Positions 33,060 to 43,877 are shown, counted from the first letter of the stretch. The stretch: DNA of 64,000 bases from Chitinophaga sp. E66 (GCA_019285755.1 CP079103.1:2170001-2234000); one strand, 5' to 3'. Program-made: numbers and translations. Notes: generated by a model not told the origin, from the sequence alone.

Positions 33060-34206
33060 TTACAGCCCCAGCTTTGCCCGGATTTCCCGGGGCAGGCCAT
33101 CCTTGTGGAGCATGACATAGATGGATTTCAGGCGGATATAAGGATAGCTCATGTACATATGGCCATTCCGGCAGGCTTCCGGCCCCAGGAGTTTTTGACC
33201 TTGAGATATACCTTTCCCTGCTGGTCTTTGACCTTCCCTATGATGTGCATGTTGTGGTCATCGACGGTGCGGAAGTTCTCAAATTCTTCCTGCCGGTATG
33301 CCTGTGAGATATCTTTCCGTTCGGGTAGAATTTTGCGGACGATGGATTTGGCGTTTGCAGGGTCTTCAGCTAACATGGCCACGCCTTCTTCTCCTGAGAA
33401 TCCCGGTTCTATGGCGTCGGTATCCAGTGCGAGGGTAAAGCCACTGTCGAGCGCGTGGTCGATAACGGCCATGTATTCGTCCAGGGGTAGATTATAGAAT
33501 TGCCCGTTAAGGTGATTGGCGGGGATTTCGAGAATGAAGGGCTTTGTAGAACGGGGCATGGGAAAAGGAGGTGATATTGACGTAATCTTCCGGCCGGATG
33601 CCCGTAGACGCCATGAAACTTTGCGGGGTGTAGGTTTGTCCCTTATAAGTGAAGGTGGCGGGTTCGGGGCCCATGTATTTGTCCAGGATAGCGGGAAGAC
33701 CTTTTTCCAGGCTGCTCCGCGTTGTTGGCTGGCATCCGCCCAGGCTTTTACGCTATCCAGCAGCTCGGGGTACATTTTGGAATGGTTGTAGGTGGAATCA
33801 CCTACTGTAAAGCCTTGATATGCGCTTTCTGGCATCATGCCATAAATCGGCATGCTGAAGATGGGGTCGTGGTTGCTGCCGCCTTCCGTGAAGCGGGACG
33901 CACCTTGCCTGAGCACATACTGATGCCCTTTGAGCATGTAGGCATTGCGGACGAAGTACATATCAGACAGATTGATGCTGTCGCCTGATTTTCGGAGCAT
34001 TTCCGATTCAAGGAAGGAAGAGGTGGAAAAGCACCAGCAGGTGCCGGAATGCCCTGGCTTTCGACCGGCATCGCCGGAAGGCTGAATAGCTCGGTAAACT
34101 GATACTCGCTGGGTGGTTCCGGCTTTTTATCCGGTTCGTGGTTACTATCGCAGGCAGTGATGAGCGCAACGCTTGCGATCAGGAGAGAAGGGCGGTAGAA
34201 TGGCAT
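33060..34206 (-). CDS. C1-family peptidase (bleomycin hydrolase-like) lipoprotein
   Basis: About 382 residues with a lipoprotein signal (MPFYRPSLLIASVALITAC). Papain-fold catalytic elements are present: the oxyanion Gln and catalytic Cys in ESQG..GTCWCFS (about 53-63, across a frame break near 34030), the His in DDHNMHIIG and the Asn in KNSWG. The spacing and the segment ADASQQRGAAWKKVF resemble bleomycin hydrolase/aminopeptidase C rather than cathepsins. Frame breaks also occur near 33700, 33550 and 33165; the C-terminus reads YIRLKSIYVMLHKDGLPREI. Unlike cytoplasmic relatives, this one is exported. It starts 36 bases after the NfeD-like gene. Confidence 0.85.
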
Positions 34207-34242
34207 GTGCGTTGAATTTATCTTGGAAAAGTTATGCCCGGT

Positions 34243-34558
34243 TCAGGTTTGCCTGGCGACGATCAATACCTCATTATCCTGGATAGAGGTGATGGTAACG
34301 ATAGTTCCGGTGTCAATGGCACCGGTATCGTCGGTCATAGCATCCAGCTCACGCCAGGCACCCTGGACCCGTAACGCCACCCTACCTTTTCCGGATCTTG
34401 ACGCCGGAATCATTTGTTGAACGGTAGGTAATTCCCGGGCTTCATATACCTTTCGTTTCCTTTTAACCACCAGCAAAAGCACTGCGCAGAGGGTTATAAC
34501 AGAGAAAAAGCGATTTCAGCGAACGGCAGCGGGCCAGACCAATCTGAGATTCTAACAT
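34243..34558 (-). CDS. Small NfeD-like membrane protein
   Basis: About 105 residues. One hydrophobic helix (VITLCAVLLLVV) is followed by a basic stretch KRKRK and an OB-fold-like domain (GKGRVALRVQGAWRELDAMT, GTIVTITSIQDNEVLIVARQ), as in NfeD C-terminal domains. NfeD domains stabilise membrane proteases or lipid-domain scaffolds; here the neighbour is a C1 peptidase. A frame break near 34505 separates the helix from the N-terminus (MLESQIG). Start chosen at 34558. Confidence 0.6.
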
Positions 34559-34666
34559 ATGAATCATCGGCGGGGATAATTGTCCGGAAGGAAGATAATG
34601 GATATCTGCTGTTTATGGAAACAGGCAGGCACAAATATTGCACAAGACAAGGCAAAATCTTTGCAT

Positions 34667-34852
34667 ATGAACCTCAAAAGGACCTTCGGGACGCTATTAA
34701 CCTTACTGGGTATCGTGGGGATCTTGTATACGGGTTACGGATTTATTAAGCAGAACGCCAATTGGCGCGAAATACTGGTGATCGGCATCATAGGCGTCGT
34801 GTTCTTCTCGGCGGGCATCGGGCTGGTGCGCAACACTAAGGATGAGTCCTGA
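34667..34852 (+). CDS. Small two-helix membrane protein
   Basis: 61 residues beginning MNLKRTFGTLLTLLGIVGIL, with a second hydrophobic segment EILVIGIIGVVFFSAGIGLV and a charged C-terminus. The first ATG of the open frame is 87 bases upstream, but the protein-like part starts here. Short proteins of this shape are widespread in Bacteroidota without known function. It is divergent from the NfeD-like gene. Confidence 0.7.
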   Translation: MNLKRTFGTLLTLLGIVGILYTGYGFIKQNANWREILVIGIIGVVFFSAGIGLVRNTKDES

Positions 34853-34893
34853 GCGGATTTTCGCATCCCCATAAAAAGCGCTAATTTCCGGTC

Positions 34894-35302
34894 ATGATAG
34901 AGGCTACGGACATCAGGATCGGTAATTTGCTATGGTATTACGATTACCATATGGTCGAAACCGTGTTCCGCGTGGAGGGATTCACGAAGGATACGTTTTC
35001 AATTCCGGCCTGCCCGCAGCAAGCTCCCATTAGAGAAAACCAATCCCCTGAAGCTGGAGGTGCAATACCTCTTTCAGTTCGGGTTCCTGGCCGGTGATCC
35101 TGATTATAAAGAAGATCCGGATATTTACACTTATCGCTACAATCGCACAGACAGCATTTACCTCCGTGATGAGGGGGATAAATTCCAGCCGCTGGCGGCG
35201 TATGATGGAGGCTTTGTGCCCTATGGCCGCCCCATTCTCCACTTGCACCAATTGCAGAATCTTTTCTACGATCTTACGCGGGATGACGTGTTTATGCAGT
35301 AA
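34894..35302 (+). CDS. Conserved hypothetical protein (HLHQLQN family)
   Basis: About 135 residues. It begins MIEATDIRIGNLLWYYDYHM and, after a frame break near 35005, ends HLHQLQNLFYDLTRDDVFM. The opening (IRIGNL) and closing (HLHQLQN) motifs recur in short Bacteroidota proteins of unknown role, often near mobile or phage genes. No enzymatic residues stand out. It follows the small membrane protein by 41 bases. Confidence 0.65.
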
Positions 35303-35527
35303 GGATTATTTGCCATCATTTCATTCCCTCATCTGATTTTAACAGAGTACCAGCCTTTGAATATCCGCATGGTGATCTGTATTCAGGTTCATTAAGCCGA
35401 CATAGATAATATGCCCATGTAGAAAGCGCATAAGGATATGGGGATTTTTCAAATTTAAGCAGGATTTTAATCAGCAGAAAGCCCACTGGGTTGATTATCT
35501 TTATCCCGACCATCAAAAAACAGTGAA

Positions 35528-37051
35528 ATGAAATACCGCAGCCTTCTGCTGGCTTTATGGACGGTGCTGGGGCTCAATACCTACGCACAGTCCGCCAAAA
35601 GACCCAACATCATCTTTATTTTTCCGACGACCATGCCTTCCAGGCCGTAGCGCCTACGGCGGCAAACTGGCGCAGACCCCAAATATCGACCGCATTGCGC
35701 GTGAGGGGGCAATCTTTCGAAACGCCATCGTTACCAACTCCATCTGTGGTCCCAGCCGTGCCACGCTGCTAACCGGGAAATACAGCCATCGCAACGGCTA
35801 TCCCCGCAACGAACAGCGGTTCGACGTGACGCAGGTCCTCTTTCCCCGCGTGCTGCAACAAAATCAATATCAAACCGCCTGGATCGGGAAGTGGCACCTC
35901 GGTAGCCTGCCGGAAGGTTTTGATTACTGGCGCATCTTGCCCGGACAAGGACACTATTACAATCCTGATTTCATCGAAAAGGAAAAGATACCGCCCGCGC
36001 AGAAGGGTATGTGACCAACCTGGTGACCGACTTCTCCATCGACTGGCTGGAGCACCGCGATTCGTCTAAGCCCTTCATGTTGGTGGTAGGCCATAAAGCG
36101 ACGCACCGCGAATGGCTGCCCGATCTCCAGGATCTCGGCGCCTACGACCACGTCAACTTCCCCACGCCCGCCAACTTCAACGATACCTACGACAACCGCG
36201 AAGCAGCCCGTAACCAGGACATGACCATTGAAAAGACCATGACCCTCGGGTACGACCTGAAAGTCCACGCCAACTACAACGGCTGGATCTACAACCGCTT
36301 TACGCCCGCGCAACTATCCGCTTTCAAAGGGTATTACGAAGGGAAAATCTCCAAAGAATTCGATGAAAAGAAACTCGCCGGCAGCGCCCTCACCGCCTGG
36401 AAGTACCAGCGTTACCTGAAAGACTACCTGGCCACCGCCAACTCGCTGGACCGCAACATCGGCCGCCTCCTCGAATACCTTGACCGCTCGGGCCTCGCTG
36501 AAAACACCGTGGTAGTTTACGCCTCCGATCAGGGTTTTTATCTCGGCGAGCACGGTTGGTTCGACAAACGCTTCATGTATGAAGAGTCGCTTCGTACGCC
36601 TTTCGTGGTGCGTTATCCCGGTAAGATCAGGCCCGGTACGCAGGTAAAGGAACTGATGTGTAACATCGACTGGGCGCCCACTATTCTGGATTGGGCTGGT
36701 GTAGCTGCGCCTGCGGATATGCAGGGCCGTTCGTTTATGCCGCTGCTGGTAAAAGGCGGTAACAAGGCAGGTTGGAGAAAAGGGGCTTACTATCATTACT
36801 ACGAGTACCCGGAGCCGCATAAAGTATCGCCCCATTTCGGGCTGCGGTCGGAACGTTACACCCTCATCCGGTTCTATGGGCCGGCCGACAACTGGGAGCT
36901 GTACGATCTCTCTAAAGACCCCGGCCAGGTGCATAATCTCATCGGCCGGAAAGGGTATGAAAAGATCACGGCTGATCTTAAAGCCGAACTCCGCCGCCAG
37001 ATCGTCGAATACCAGGACGATGACGCCCTGCGGTTGTTCGATAAGGGATAA
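35528..37051 (+). CDS. Type I sulfatase (Cys-type), secreted
   Basis: About 507 residues with a signal peptide (MKYRSLLLALWTVLGLNTYA). Sulfatase hallmarks: RPNIIFIFSDDH (metal-binding Asp pair), the formylglycine motif CGPSRATLLTGKY (about 75), GKWHLG, and VVYASDQGFYLGEHGWFDKR near the C-terminal metal site. The Cys in C-x-P-S-R must be turned into formylglycine by a modifying enzyme that is not in this window. Sulfatases of this group remove sulfate from glycans. Two compensating frame breaks lie near 35620 and 35985. It is a single gene with its own terminator; no SusC/SusD pair is adjacent. Confidence 0.93.
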
Positions 37052-37055
37052 AACG

Positions 37056-37087
37056 AAAAAGCCCGGTAATCACTTACCGGGCTTTTT
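37056..37087. terminator. Bidirectional terminator
   Basis: AAAAAGCCCGGTAA, loop TCAC and TTACCGGGCTTTTT form a perfect 14-bp stem between the convergent sulfatase (stop 37051) and baeRF-like gene (stop 37089). Confidence 0.95.
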
Positions 37088-37088
37088 A

Positions 37089-38539
37089 TTAATAGCGCAT
37101 GATAGCCAGCAGCCGTGCATCGCCCGGCATCTTATCCACCGGAACATAATGCACTTCCGCGCCATTGAGCAGCGCCTGCGTGACTGCAGCATTTACCATG
37201 CATTCGTCTCCTTCGTTTTCCATGTCGTGCAGCTCCAGTTGGTTGGTCTCTTTAACGAACTTTCCCCACATGCGTGCGCCTTCAGATACTAGCAGCAGGT
37301 CTGTCCGGGCGTAAAAGCATGCCGGGATGATCTCCGCTGCATCCGAGCAGCTAAGGCTTGTGCCAGTGGCGTTATTATATCGCTCTATGGCTTTGTCGCG
37401 TTTGCCACAGAAATGAGGTTCCATCAGCTCACGGGCGTTTTTGAAGAGCTCGTTTACAGGCGTGTGCTCCATGTTGCCGGTGAGAGAGGCGTCTGAAAGG
37501 TGCCTGTATTTAGTGCGCTGACGGAACAGCGGGAGGATATACTCCACGCCGGCCAGTAAGAGGGGCATGTGGCTGTCGCGCAGCACTTCCTTCCAGAGCG
37601 TTTCGTCTACCTCATCGAGGTACATGGAGATATTGGCCTTGTCGTCTGGCTTACCGGCGCCGATGCCATGATAGTTGGCGCCTTGCCCTGCCCCTGAGCT
37701 GCTGGTCCGGAAGAGCTTCTGGTCGTCTTTCTCTTCGAAATGCACCACGTCTTCCACGCCACGCGGCATACCGGGAACGTCCACTTCATGCATGCCCCAG
37801 GCGTCTGCTTCGTAAAGCGTTGCCCGGTGCTTGCTGAGAGCCAGCAGGTAAAAGCGCTCGTCGGCCGTAAGCATCGGCAGCAATGGGCTGACGAAAAAGG
37901 TATGGTTGATATAGAATTCCTGTTTTACAGTGTAAGGAAGGCGGATGAAATGGCAATTTCCCGGCGCCAGGAAGATGGCCAGGCCTTCGCGCTGATTGCG
38001 CCAGAAAACCTGATCGTGCACCATGATCCGGGCGCATTCCATGAGAGGCCCCAGATCGTTGCGCGGAGCGCCTGGCTGAGGAGCGCCAGTTCCACCTGGC
38101 GGACCAGGTGCTTCAGCGCGATGCTGTCCTGCTGCTCGTTTACTTCCACACCCCGCTGGTGAGTGGGCAGGTACATTGAAATTGACCAGGGGGTGCGATG
38201 GCCGGCCAGTGAAGCGAAGGTGTCGCGGTCCAGCCGGGCGATTTCATTGATGCCTTCCGCCTGTTGCCGTTTTGCAGTGTGGGAGGGTGCGCCGGCTCCC
38301 GGTTTCGGCTCCGGGGCGGTCAGTTCCTCCTCGCCTTTGTGGACGTTGCGGTTGGGGTGCAACACACGAACGTTCGGCGCCGGCTTTTGCTCTTCCTGCG
38401 TATACCGCTCGGTAATGTCCTGATCCTGTTCCAGTGAAGTTCCTTCCAGATTCGGACGAAGTCCCAGCTCCGTCTCACGACCGTTGCCGGTCGGTTTTCC
38501 TTTCTGTGGGATGAATCTCCCTTCTCTGTCTTTTCCCAT
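37089..38539 (-). CDS. baeRF-like (archaeo-eukaryotic release-factor-related) protein
   Basis: About 483 residues. A basic, disordered N-terminus (MGKDREGRFIPQKGKPTGNG) leads into a domain with RTPWSISMYLPTHQRGVEVN, which resembles the opening of bacterial proteins related to eukaryotic peptide-release factor eRF1 (baeRF families). Later parts include YLLALSKHRATLYEADAWGM and RMWGKFVKET. Such proteins are predicted to act on stalled ribosomes under stress, but biochemical proof is scarce. A frame break near 38050 divides it. It is divergent from the acidic protein and stress cluster at 38743. Confidence 0.7.
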
Positions 38540-38742
38540 GATAAATACTGATTGGTGATCGGGAAATCCGGTACAAACTCCATACCCTGAAATGCGCCGT
38601 GCATACCGCCAAAGCTGTTTCCACGTATATCCTCACATTGCGGAATCCTTACACGACCATACCTGTGTTTTTCCTGCTGTTGCGCCACGCACGGGGTTTG
38701 CAGGTGTAATGGAAACGATTCCCTCAATTCAAAACTGATTTT

Positions 38743-38973
38743 ATGAAAAACGAACAGGAAGAAATCCACGGTACCGTAGTGCAGGTAGACCGGGACGAAG
38801 CAGAACGCGGCTCCGTAGCGCCAGATAGTATTCCGGGAGAACAGACCGTTGAAGACGACGGCAGCCCTGTACCGGATGAGCAGGACCTCGAAGAAAACGA
38901 CCTTTCCGAAGATGAAGCGGAAAATGTAGAATGGGATCCGGAAACCGGCGGCGAATCGGAAGGAACACCCTGA
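38743..38973 (+). CDS. Small highly acidic protein
   Basis: 76 residues in one intact frame, about a third Asp/Glu (for example EDEAENVEWDPETGGESEG), with no hydrophobic core. It is probably intrinsically disordered. It leads the stress cluster and precedes the SRPBCC gene by 24 bases. Unknown function; such proteins can be charge buffers or partners for basic proteins. Confidence 0.65.
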   Translation: MKNEQEEIHGTVVQVDRDEAERGSVAPDSIPGEQTVEDDGSPVPDEQDLEENDLSEDEAENVEWDPETGGESEGTP

Positions 38974-38997
38974 ACATCACCAAATAAACTGTAAGCT

Positions 38998-39732
38998 ATG
39001 AATGAAAATGCATCAACCGGGTCTAAGCCACCCGTAAACGTAGGCAAAGTGGAGCGAATGGTTTCCGGCGCTGCCGGTGCGGCGCTCCTGTTTAATGCCC
39101 TCACCGGCCACAAGGCACGTGGCGTAAAGGCGGCTGCCGGCGCTTACCTGCTATATCGCGCCATATCGGGCAACTGCCCTTTGTATTCGGCGGTCGGAAA
39201 GAAACGCCTGCCGGATCCTGTGCGGAACATAAACATCCGCAGTACGGTTACCGTTAATAAGCCGCGTGCTGAAGTATACGCGTTTTGGCGGAAGCTGGAG
39301 AACCTTCCGCTTTTCATGAAACATCTCAGCTCTGTTGAGCAGCGTGATGAAAAGCATTCCCATTGGGTGGCACAATTCCCCGGGTTTCCTTCCATCGTAT
39401 CCTGGGACGCTGAGATCGTGAAGGAAGAAGAAGGCAGCCTTCTGGGCTGGAACTCGCTGCCCGACAGCGTACTGGATAATGCGGGCAAAGTTGAATTCCG
39501 CGACGCCGGCGATGGCGAAACGGAGATTCATGCGGTGATCAGTTACCGCGCGCCGCTCGGGCCCGCCGGCGAGTCCGTTGCCCGCATGTTTACGCCCCTG
39601 TTTAAGAACATGCTACAAGAAGACCTGCGCAATTTCAGGCGGTTCATCGAAACTGGAGAGCTGCCTACGACCGAGGGGCAGCCCAGTGGCCGGAAACCCA
39701 AAAAGACACACTTCAAAAAACAAAGCCCATGA
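38998..39732 (+). CDS. DUF2892/SRPBCC-domain protein
   Basis: 244 residues, intact. Residues 15-70 form a glycine/alanine-rich hydrophobic region (MVSGAAGAALLFNALTGHKA) like DUF2892 membrane segments. Residues 75-215 are a START/SRPBCC lipid-binding fold (STVTVNKPRAEVYAFWRKLE, VSWDAEIVKEEEGSLLGWNS). The tail is basic. The combination is common in stress-linked bacterial clusters, with hydrophobic-ligand binding inferred. Its stop overlaps the start of the alcohol dehydrogenase by four bases, so the two are translationally coupled. Confidence 0.85.
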   Translation: MNENASTGSKPPVNVGKVERMVSGAAGAALLFNALTGHKARGVKAAAGAYLLYRAISGNCPLYSAVGKKRLPDPVRNINIRSTVTVNKPRAEVYAFWRKLENLPLFMKHLSSVEQRDEKHSHWVAQFPGFPSIVSWDAEIVKEEEGSLLGWNSLPDSVLDNAGKVEFRDAGDGETEIHAVISYRAPLGPAGESVARMFTPLFKNMLQEDLRNFRRFIETGELPTTEGQPSGRKPKKTHFKKQSP

Positions 39733-40897
39733 AAGCACTTTGCTGGAACGGCACGCAGCGTATCGAACTGACGCATGTGCCCGATCCGGGAATCCTTAAT
39801 CCCGGAGACGTCGTCATCAGGGTCGTGTTATCATCCGTCTGCGGATCGGACCTGCATTTATATAATGGCTATGTACCGACCATGCGGCATGGAGATATCA
39901 TAGGGCACGAGTTTGCCGGAGAAGTGGTGGAGACCGGCCCGCAGGTGAAGCAGCTCAAAAAAGGCGACAGGGTGGTTGTCTGTTCGGTGATCGCATGCGG
40001 AGAGTGCCACCATTGTACCCATGATGAGTACAGCCTTTGCGATAACTCCAATCCCAATGGCCATATCCAGGAAAAGCTTTACGGTTATCCTACGGCTGCA
40101 TTTTATGGGTATTCACACCTGTTCGGCGGCTATGCCGGCAGTCATGCCGAATACATCCGCGTGCCTTACGCTGATCAGGGGTGTTTCAAGATCCCCGACG
40201 GTGTGAGCTGGGAGCAGGCGGTATTCGTTTCTGATGCAGTACCTACCGGCTTTATGGCCGCTGATATGTCGGTGAAACCGGGAGACGTAGTGGCGGTTTG
40301 GGGCTGCGGCGGCGTTGGCCAGATGGCTATACGGTCTGCCTGGCTGAAAGGCGCATCCCGGGTGATCGCGATCGATAAGTATGATTATCGCCTGGCGGCG
40401 GCCAAGGAGCGTGCCGGAGCGGAGATCATCAATTATGAGGAAACGGACGTGTTTGAAGAGCTGAAGGAAATGACCGGCGGCCGTGGACCGGATGTCTGCA
40501 TCGACGCAGTAGGCATGGAGGCACGTAGCGCTAACCGGTTCGAAGATGTTTACGATAAGGTGAAACAGGAACTAAAACTGCAAACCGACCGGCCCTCCGT
40601 ACTCCGCGAAGCGATCCGCGCTTGCAGGAAAGGCGGTGTGTTGTCTGTTGTAGGCGTTTATGCGGCAATGGTCGACAAATTTCCTATGGGCCTGCTCATG
40701 AACAAATCCATCACCCTGAAAACAGGTCAGCAGCAGGGGCAAAAATATATTCCCCGGCTGCTGGAGTTTATCCGGGACGGGCAAATGGACCCTTCGTACC
40801 TGCTTACCCACCGCTGGTCGCTGGAGGGCGGGGAGAAGGGTATAAAATGTTCAATAATAAGACCGATAAATGCATGCGCGTGGTCTTTGCGCCCTGA
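39729..40897 (+). CDS. Zinc-dependent alcohol dehydrogenase (MDR family)
   Basis: About 389 residues. Catalytic zinc ligands appear in VCGSDLHLYN and IIGHEFAGEV; the structural zinc loop is CGECHHCTHDEYSLC; the NAD site is GCGGVGQ. The long form with NPNGHIQEKLYGY insertions resembles glutathione-independent formaldehyde dehydrogenases. It oxidises an alcohol or aldehyde adduct with NAD(P). One frame break near 40840 lies close to the end; the corrected C-terminus is MFNNKTDKCMRVVFAP. In operon with the SRPBCC gene. Confidence 0.9.
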
Positions 40898-40906
40898 GCC
40901 GGCGCC

Positions 40907-41191
40907 TTAAGGCTTGCCGGTTTCGTGCCCGCCTTTTAACTGAGGCGGCAATGCCTGTAACTGCTCCCATACTTTTTGCATGATGACCTGCCCTTCTTCC
41001 GAATTGCTTTGCGGCCGGAAGAGGGGCTCATCATGTTCGTCCGATACCACAACTTCGAAACCCTTACCGAAATCCTGCTGCAGGATCTCGCTGCCGGTGA
41101 TGTTGTAAACGGTGGCGCCGGGAATACGGTCGATCTGCGCGTCCAGCATGTGATCCATGCCGTTGATCCTGATGATGAGCTGTCTGGTCAT
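40907..41191 (-). CDS. Conserved hypothetical protein (94 aa)
   Basis: An intact frame: MTRQLIIRINGMDHMLDAQI, then GKGFEVVVSDEHDEPLFRPQ and a Lys/Gly-rich tail. Alternating strands and a helix suggest a small alpha/beta fold. I do not recognise it. It is embedded antisense in an otherwise plus-strand stress cluster, convergent with the alcohol dehydrogenase. Confidence 0.6.
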   Translation of the reverse strand: MTRQLIIRINGMDHMLDAQIDRIPGATVYNITGSEILQQDFGKGFEVVVSDEHDEPLFRPQSNSEEGQVIMQKVWEQLQALPPQLKGGHETGKP

Positions 41192-41310
41192 AACATTGAT
41201 TTAATCTAAATGTGTCAAACCGCGGGCCATGCTTACAGCTGTTTGGCATGGCATGCTTTTCGGTCACATTCTTTATCGGAAAACCATTGTTCAACTAAAA
41301 AAGATTCATT

Positions 41311-42087
41311 ATGCAATCAAATCAAACCGCCCGTCAACCGGTTACCGGGGGCGCCGTATCACTGGAAGGAAAGAAGATTCTTATTACCGGTGGGACCACC
41401 GGCATCGGCCGTGAAATAGCCCGCATATTGGCGGCAGATGGCGCTACGGTCATCATCTTCGGACGGGACGAGAATGCCATGCGAGAAGCCCTCGAATCGC
41501 TGAAGGAATCGGCTACAGGCGAAGCGCCAATCGGCTTCACGGCTGACACGGCTACGGAAGAAGGCATCCGCTCCATTTTCTCGGAAGTAGATAAAGCCGG
41601 AGGACTGGATGTGCTGGTCGCCAATGCGGCCCTTGGCTACGAAGGCATCATGTCAGGAGAATATAAGGACTGGCAGTATATAGTCAATGTAAATCTATTG
41701 GGTTACCTCGCTTGTACGCATGAAGCCGCCAGGCGGATGCAGTCTGCCGGTAAGAAAGGCCATATCGTTTATATCGGCTCAATGAGCGCGGATACACGTG
41801 ATCCTAAAAGTTCTGTTTACGTAGCGACCAAATCCGGTATCCAGGGATTTTCAGCGGCGGTGAGAAAGGAACTCAATCCCAAAGGTATCCGCGTTTCGCT
41901 GATAGAGCCCGGCGCCGTGGATACGGATATGCAGGAGCAACCCACGGAAGAAAAGCGGCAAAAGGTGCAGGAGGGTAAAATGCTAACCTCGGAAGATATC
42001 GCGGAAGCAGTGCACTTCGTGCTCACGCGGCCGGAACGTTGCGACGTAGTGGAGATGAAAATCCGCCCTACACAGCAATTGATCTGA
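41311..42087 (+). CDS. Short-chain dehydrogenase/reductase
   Basis: 258 residues, intact. Cofactor site TGGTTGIG (TGxxxGIG), structural NAA in VANAALG, catalytic Ser in GSMSAD and Tyr-Lys in YVATK. EPGAVDTDM is the usual SDR tail motif. A classical SDR that reduces or oxidises a carbonyl/alcohol with NAD(P); the substrate is unknown. Its own start lies 119 bases from the divergent hypothetical gene, so it probably has its own promoter within the stress cluster. Confidence 0.9.
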   Translation: MQSNQTARQPVTGGAVSLEGKKILITGGTTGIGREIARILAADGATVIIFGRDENAMREALESLKESATGEAPIGFTADTATEEGIRSIFSEVDKAGGLDVLVANAALGYEGIMSGEYKDWQYIVNVNLLGYLACTHEAARRMQSAGKKGHIVYIGSMSADTRDPKSSVYVATKSGIQGFSAAVRKELNPKGIRVSLIEPGAVDTDMQEQPTEEKRQKVQEGKMLTSEDIAEAVHFVLTRPERCDVVEMKIRPTQQLI

Positions 42088-42254
42088 CAGTCGGGGTTCC
42101 CCGTGGTGGGGAATGTTTACACGACCGTTTCGTAACAGATACAGGTTTATTGGCAACAACAGGAGATTGCCCGCTCGCGTATACTTGTTTCGTGTTGGAA
42201 TGCTAATTGGCTTTAATATCGAAACACAATTGAAGACCCTAAACTGAAAAGACT

Positions 42255-43211
42255 ATGTTTTACCATGTTAAGGAATTACAATTCAACGCCCGGGTATCCC
42301 GCCCGGACCCTGCGTTTGCCACGATGCTGCTGGAGCAGTTCGGTGGTCCGAATGGCGAACTGGCGGCGGCAATGCGGTATTTCACTCAGGCATTCGGCGC
42401 GAAGAACCCATTTCCGGATAAGTATGATCTGCTGATGGATATCGCCACCGAGGAGTTCAGCCATCTCGAAATCGTAGGCGCTACCATCCAGATGTTGCTG
42501 TCCGGCGTTAACGGCGCGCTGAAAGATGCGGCCGACAGCGCTGAGATCATGCAGCTGCTGGACGGCAAGACCGCCCGCGATTCCTTCATCCACAAAGCGA
42601 TGGTTGCTCCGCAATTCCTCACCTCAACAGGTGGCGGCCCGGCGTTGACCAATGCACAAGGGGTACCGTGGACGGCCGCTTACATCAATGGCGACGCAAA
42701 CGGCGACCTGACCGTGGACCTGCGCTCCGACATCGCGGCTGAATCCCGCGCAAAGATCACCTACGAATACCTGCTGCAATTCACCGACGATCCGTATGTG
42801 AAGGAAACGCTGAACTTCCTCATGACCCGCGAAGTTGCGCACTTCCAGATGTTCCAGGCAGCGCTGGATTCAATCCAACCCAACTTCCCGCCGGGAGTGC
42901 TGCAAAGCGATCCCCGATACAGCAACCTTTACTTTAACATGTCTAACGGTTCTGAGGTCAGAGGCCCCTGGAACGAAGGCCCTTCTTCGCAATTCGGTGA
43001 GTCCTGGCAGTACATAGAAGACCCTGTGAAGCATGTGCTGGAGACCAACGGTCTGCTGGATTGTGAACCCGTAGGCACCGACCGCCGTCCTGAGACCGTA
43101 GCGGAACAGGATGCGATATTGTCGAAAATGCGCAGTGAAGAAATCAAGGCGGCTACGCCGATGACGGATATGAAATGGAGCAACGAAGACCCGGCAAGCA
43201 TCAATCCATAA
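42255..43211 (+). CDS. Manganese catalase
   Basis: 318 residues, intact. A ferritin-like four-helix bundle with the dimanganese ligands in GELAAAMRYFTQAF (Glu), ATEEFSHLEIVG (Glu-His) and REVAHFQMFQ (Glu, His). It splits hydrogen peroxide without haem. The length and the start MFYHVKELQFNARVSRPDP match family members. It is followed 9 bases later by the DsbA-like gene, probably in the same transcript. Together with the SDR, alcohol dehydrogenase and SRPBCC genes it marks a general stress region. Confidence 0.95.
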   Translation: MFYHVKELQFNARVSRPDPAFATMLLEQFGGPNGELAAAMRYFTQAFGAKNPFPDKYDLLMDIATEEFSHLEIVGATIQMLLSGVNGALKDAADSAEIMQLLDGKTARDSFIHKAMVAPQFLTSTGGGPALTNAQGVPWTAAYINGDANGDLTVDLRSDIAAESRAKITYEYLLQFTDDPYVKETLNFLMTREVAHFQMFQAALDSIQPNFPPGVLQSDPRYSNLYFNMSNGSEVRGPWNEGPSSQFGESWQYIEDPVKHVLETNGLLDCEPVGTDRRPETVAEQDAILSKMRSEEIKAATPMTDMKWSNEDPASINP

Positions 43212-43220
43212 GCATCAAAA

Positions 43221-43877
43221 ATGAATACGAACCCGACTACAAGGTTACAAGTCACTATTTATACGGACCCGCTCTGTTGTTGGAGCTGGGCCATGGAGCC
43301 CGCCTGGAAACAGGTGCGCGAAAACTGGCAGGGTCAACTGCAATGGCGGTATTGCATGGGCGGACTGTTGAAAGACTGGTCGTCTTACCGCGACCCCGTG
43401 CAGGCCGTATCGCGCCCTGTCCAGATGGGCCCTTTATGGATGGAAGCTAAATATACTTCCGGGCAACCCTTCAATGAAAAGATCTGGCTAAGCGATCCGC
43501 CGGCATCCAGTTATCCCGCCTGCCTCGCTGTGAAAGCGGCGGAGTTGCAGGGTAGGGGCGAAGAAATGCTCTACACCCTCCGTGAAGCCGTCATGGCCAA
43601 TGGCCGTAATATCGCCAGGCGGGAGATCATACTGGAGCTTGCCGGAGGAGCCGGTTTGGATGTGGCGCTTTTCAGTAAAGACCTTTCCGGTGATCTTGCG
43701 TTGCAGGCGTTGCGTGAAGATTTGAATGAAGCTGCCAGCAAAGGCATCCAGCGTTTTCCGACCGTTATCATCGCCAGATCGGGGCGTCCCGGATTGTTGT
43801 TCACAGGGTACCGGCCGGCAGATGTTTGGCAAACGATGTTGGAAGAGTATCTACATGAGTGGAAACCTGTGGCATAA
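43221..43877 (+). CDS. DsbA-family thioredoxin-fold protein
   Basis: 218 residues, intact, with no signal peptide. The N-terminal strand leads into DPLCCWSWAMEP; only CCWSW is present, so the usual CxxC is replaced by C-C-W-S-W, as in FrnE-like cytoplasmic members. The helical insert and RFPTVIIARSG (cis-Pro region) complete the fold. Likely a redox or isomerase-type protein linked to the adjacent Mn-catalase. Confidence 0.85.
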   Translation: MNTNPTTRLQVTIYTDPLCCWSWAMEPAWKQVRENWQGQLQWRYCMGGLLKDWSSYRDPVQAVSRPVQMGPLWMEAKYTSGQPFNEKIWLSDPPASSYPACLAVKAAELQGRGEEMLYTLREAVMANGRNIARREIILELAGGAGLDVALFSKDLSGDLALQALREDLNEAASKGIQRFPTVIIARSGRPGLLFTGYRPADVWQTMLEEYLHEWKPVA

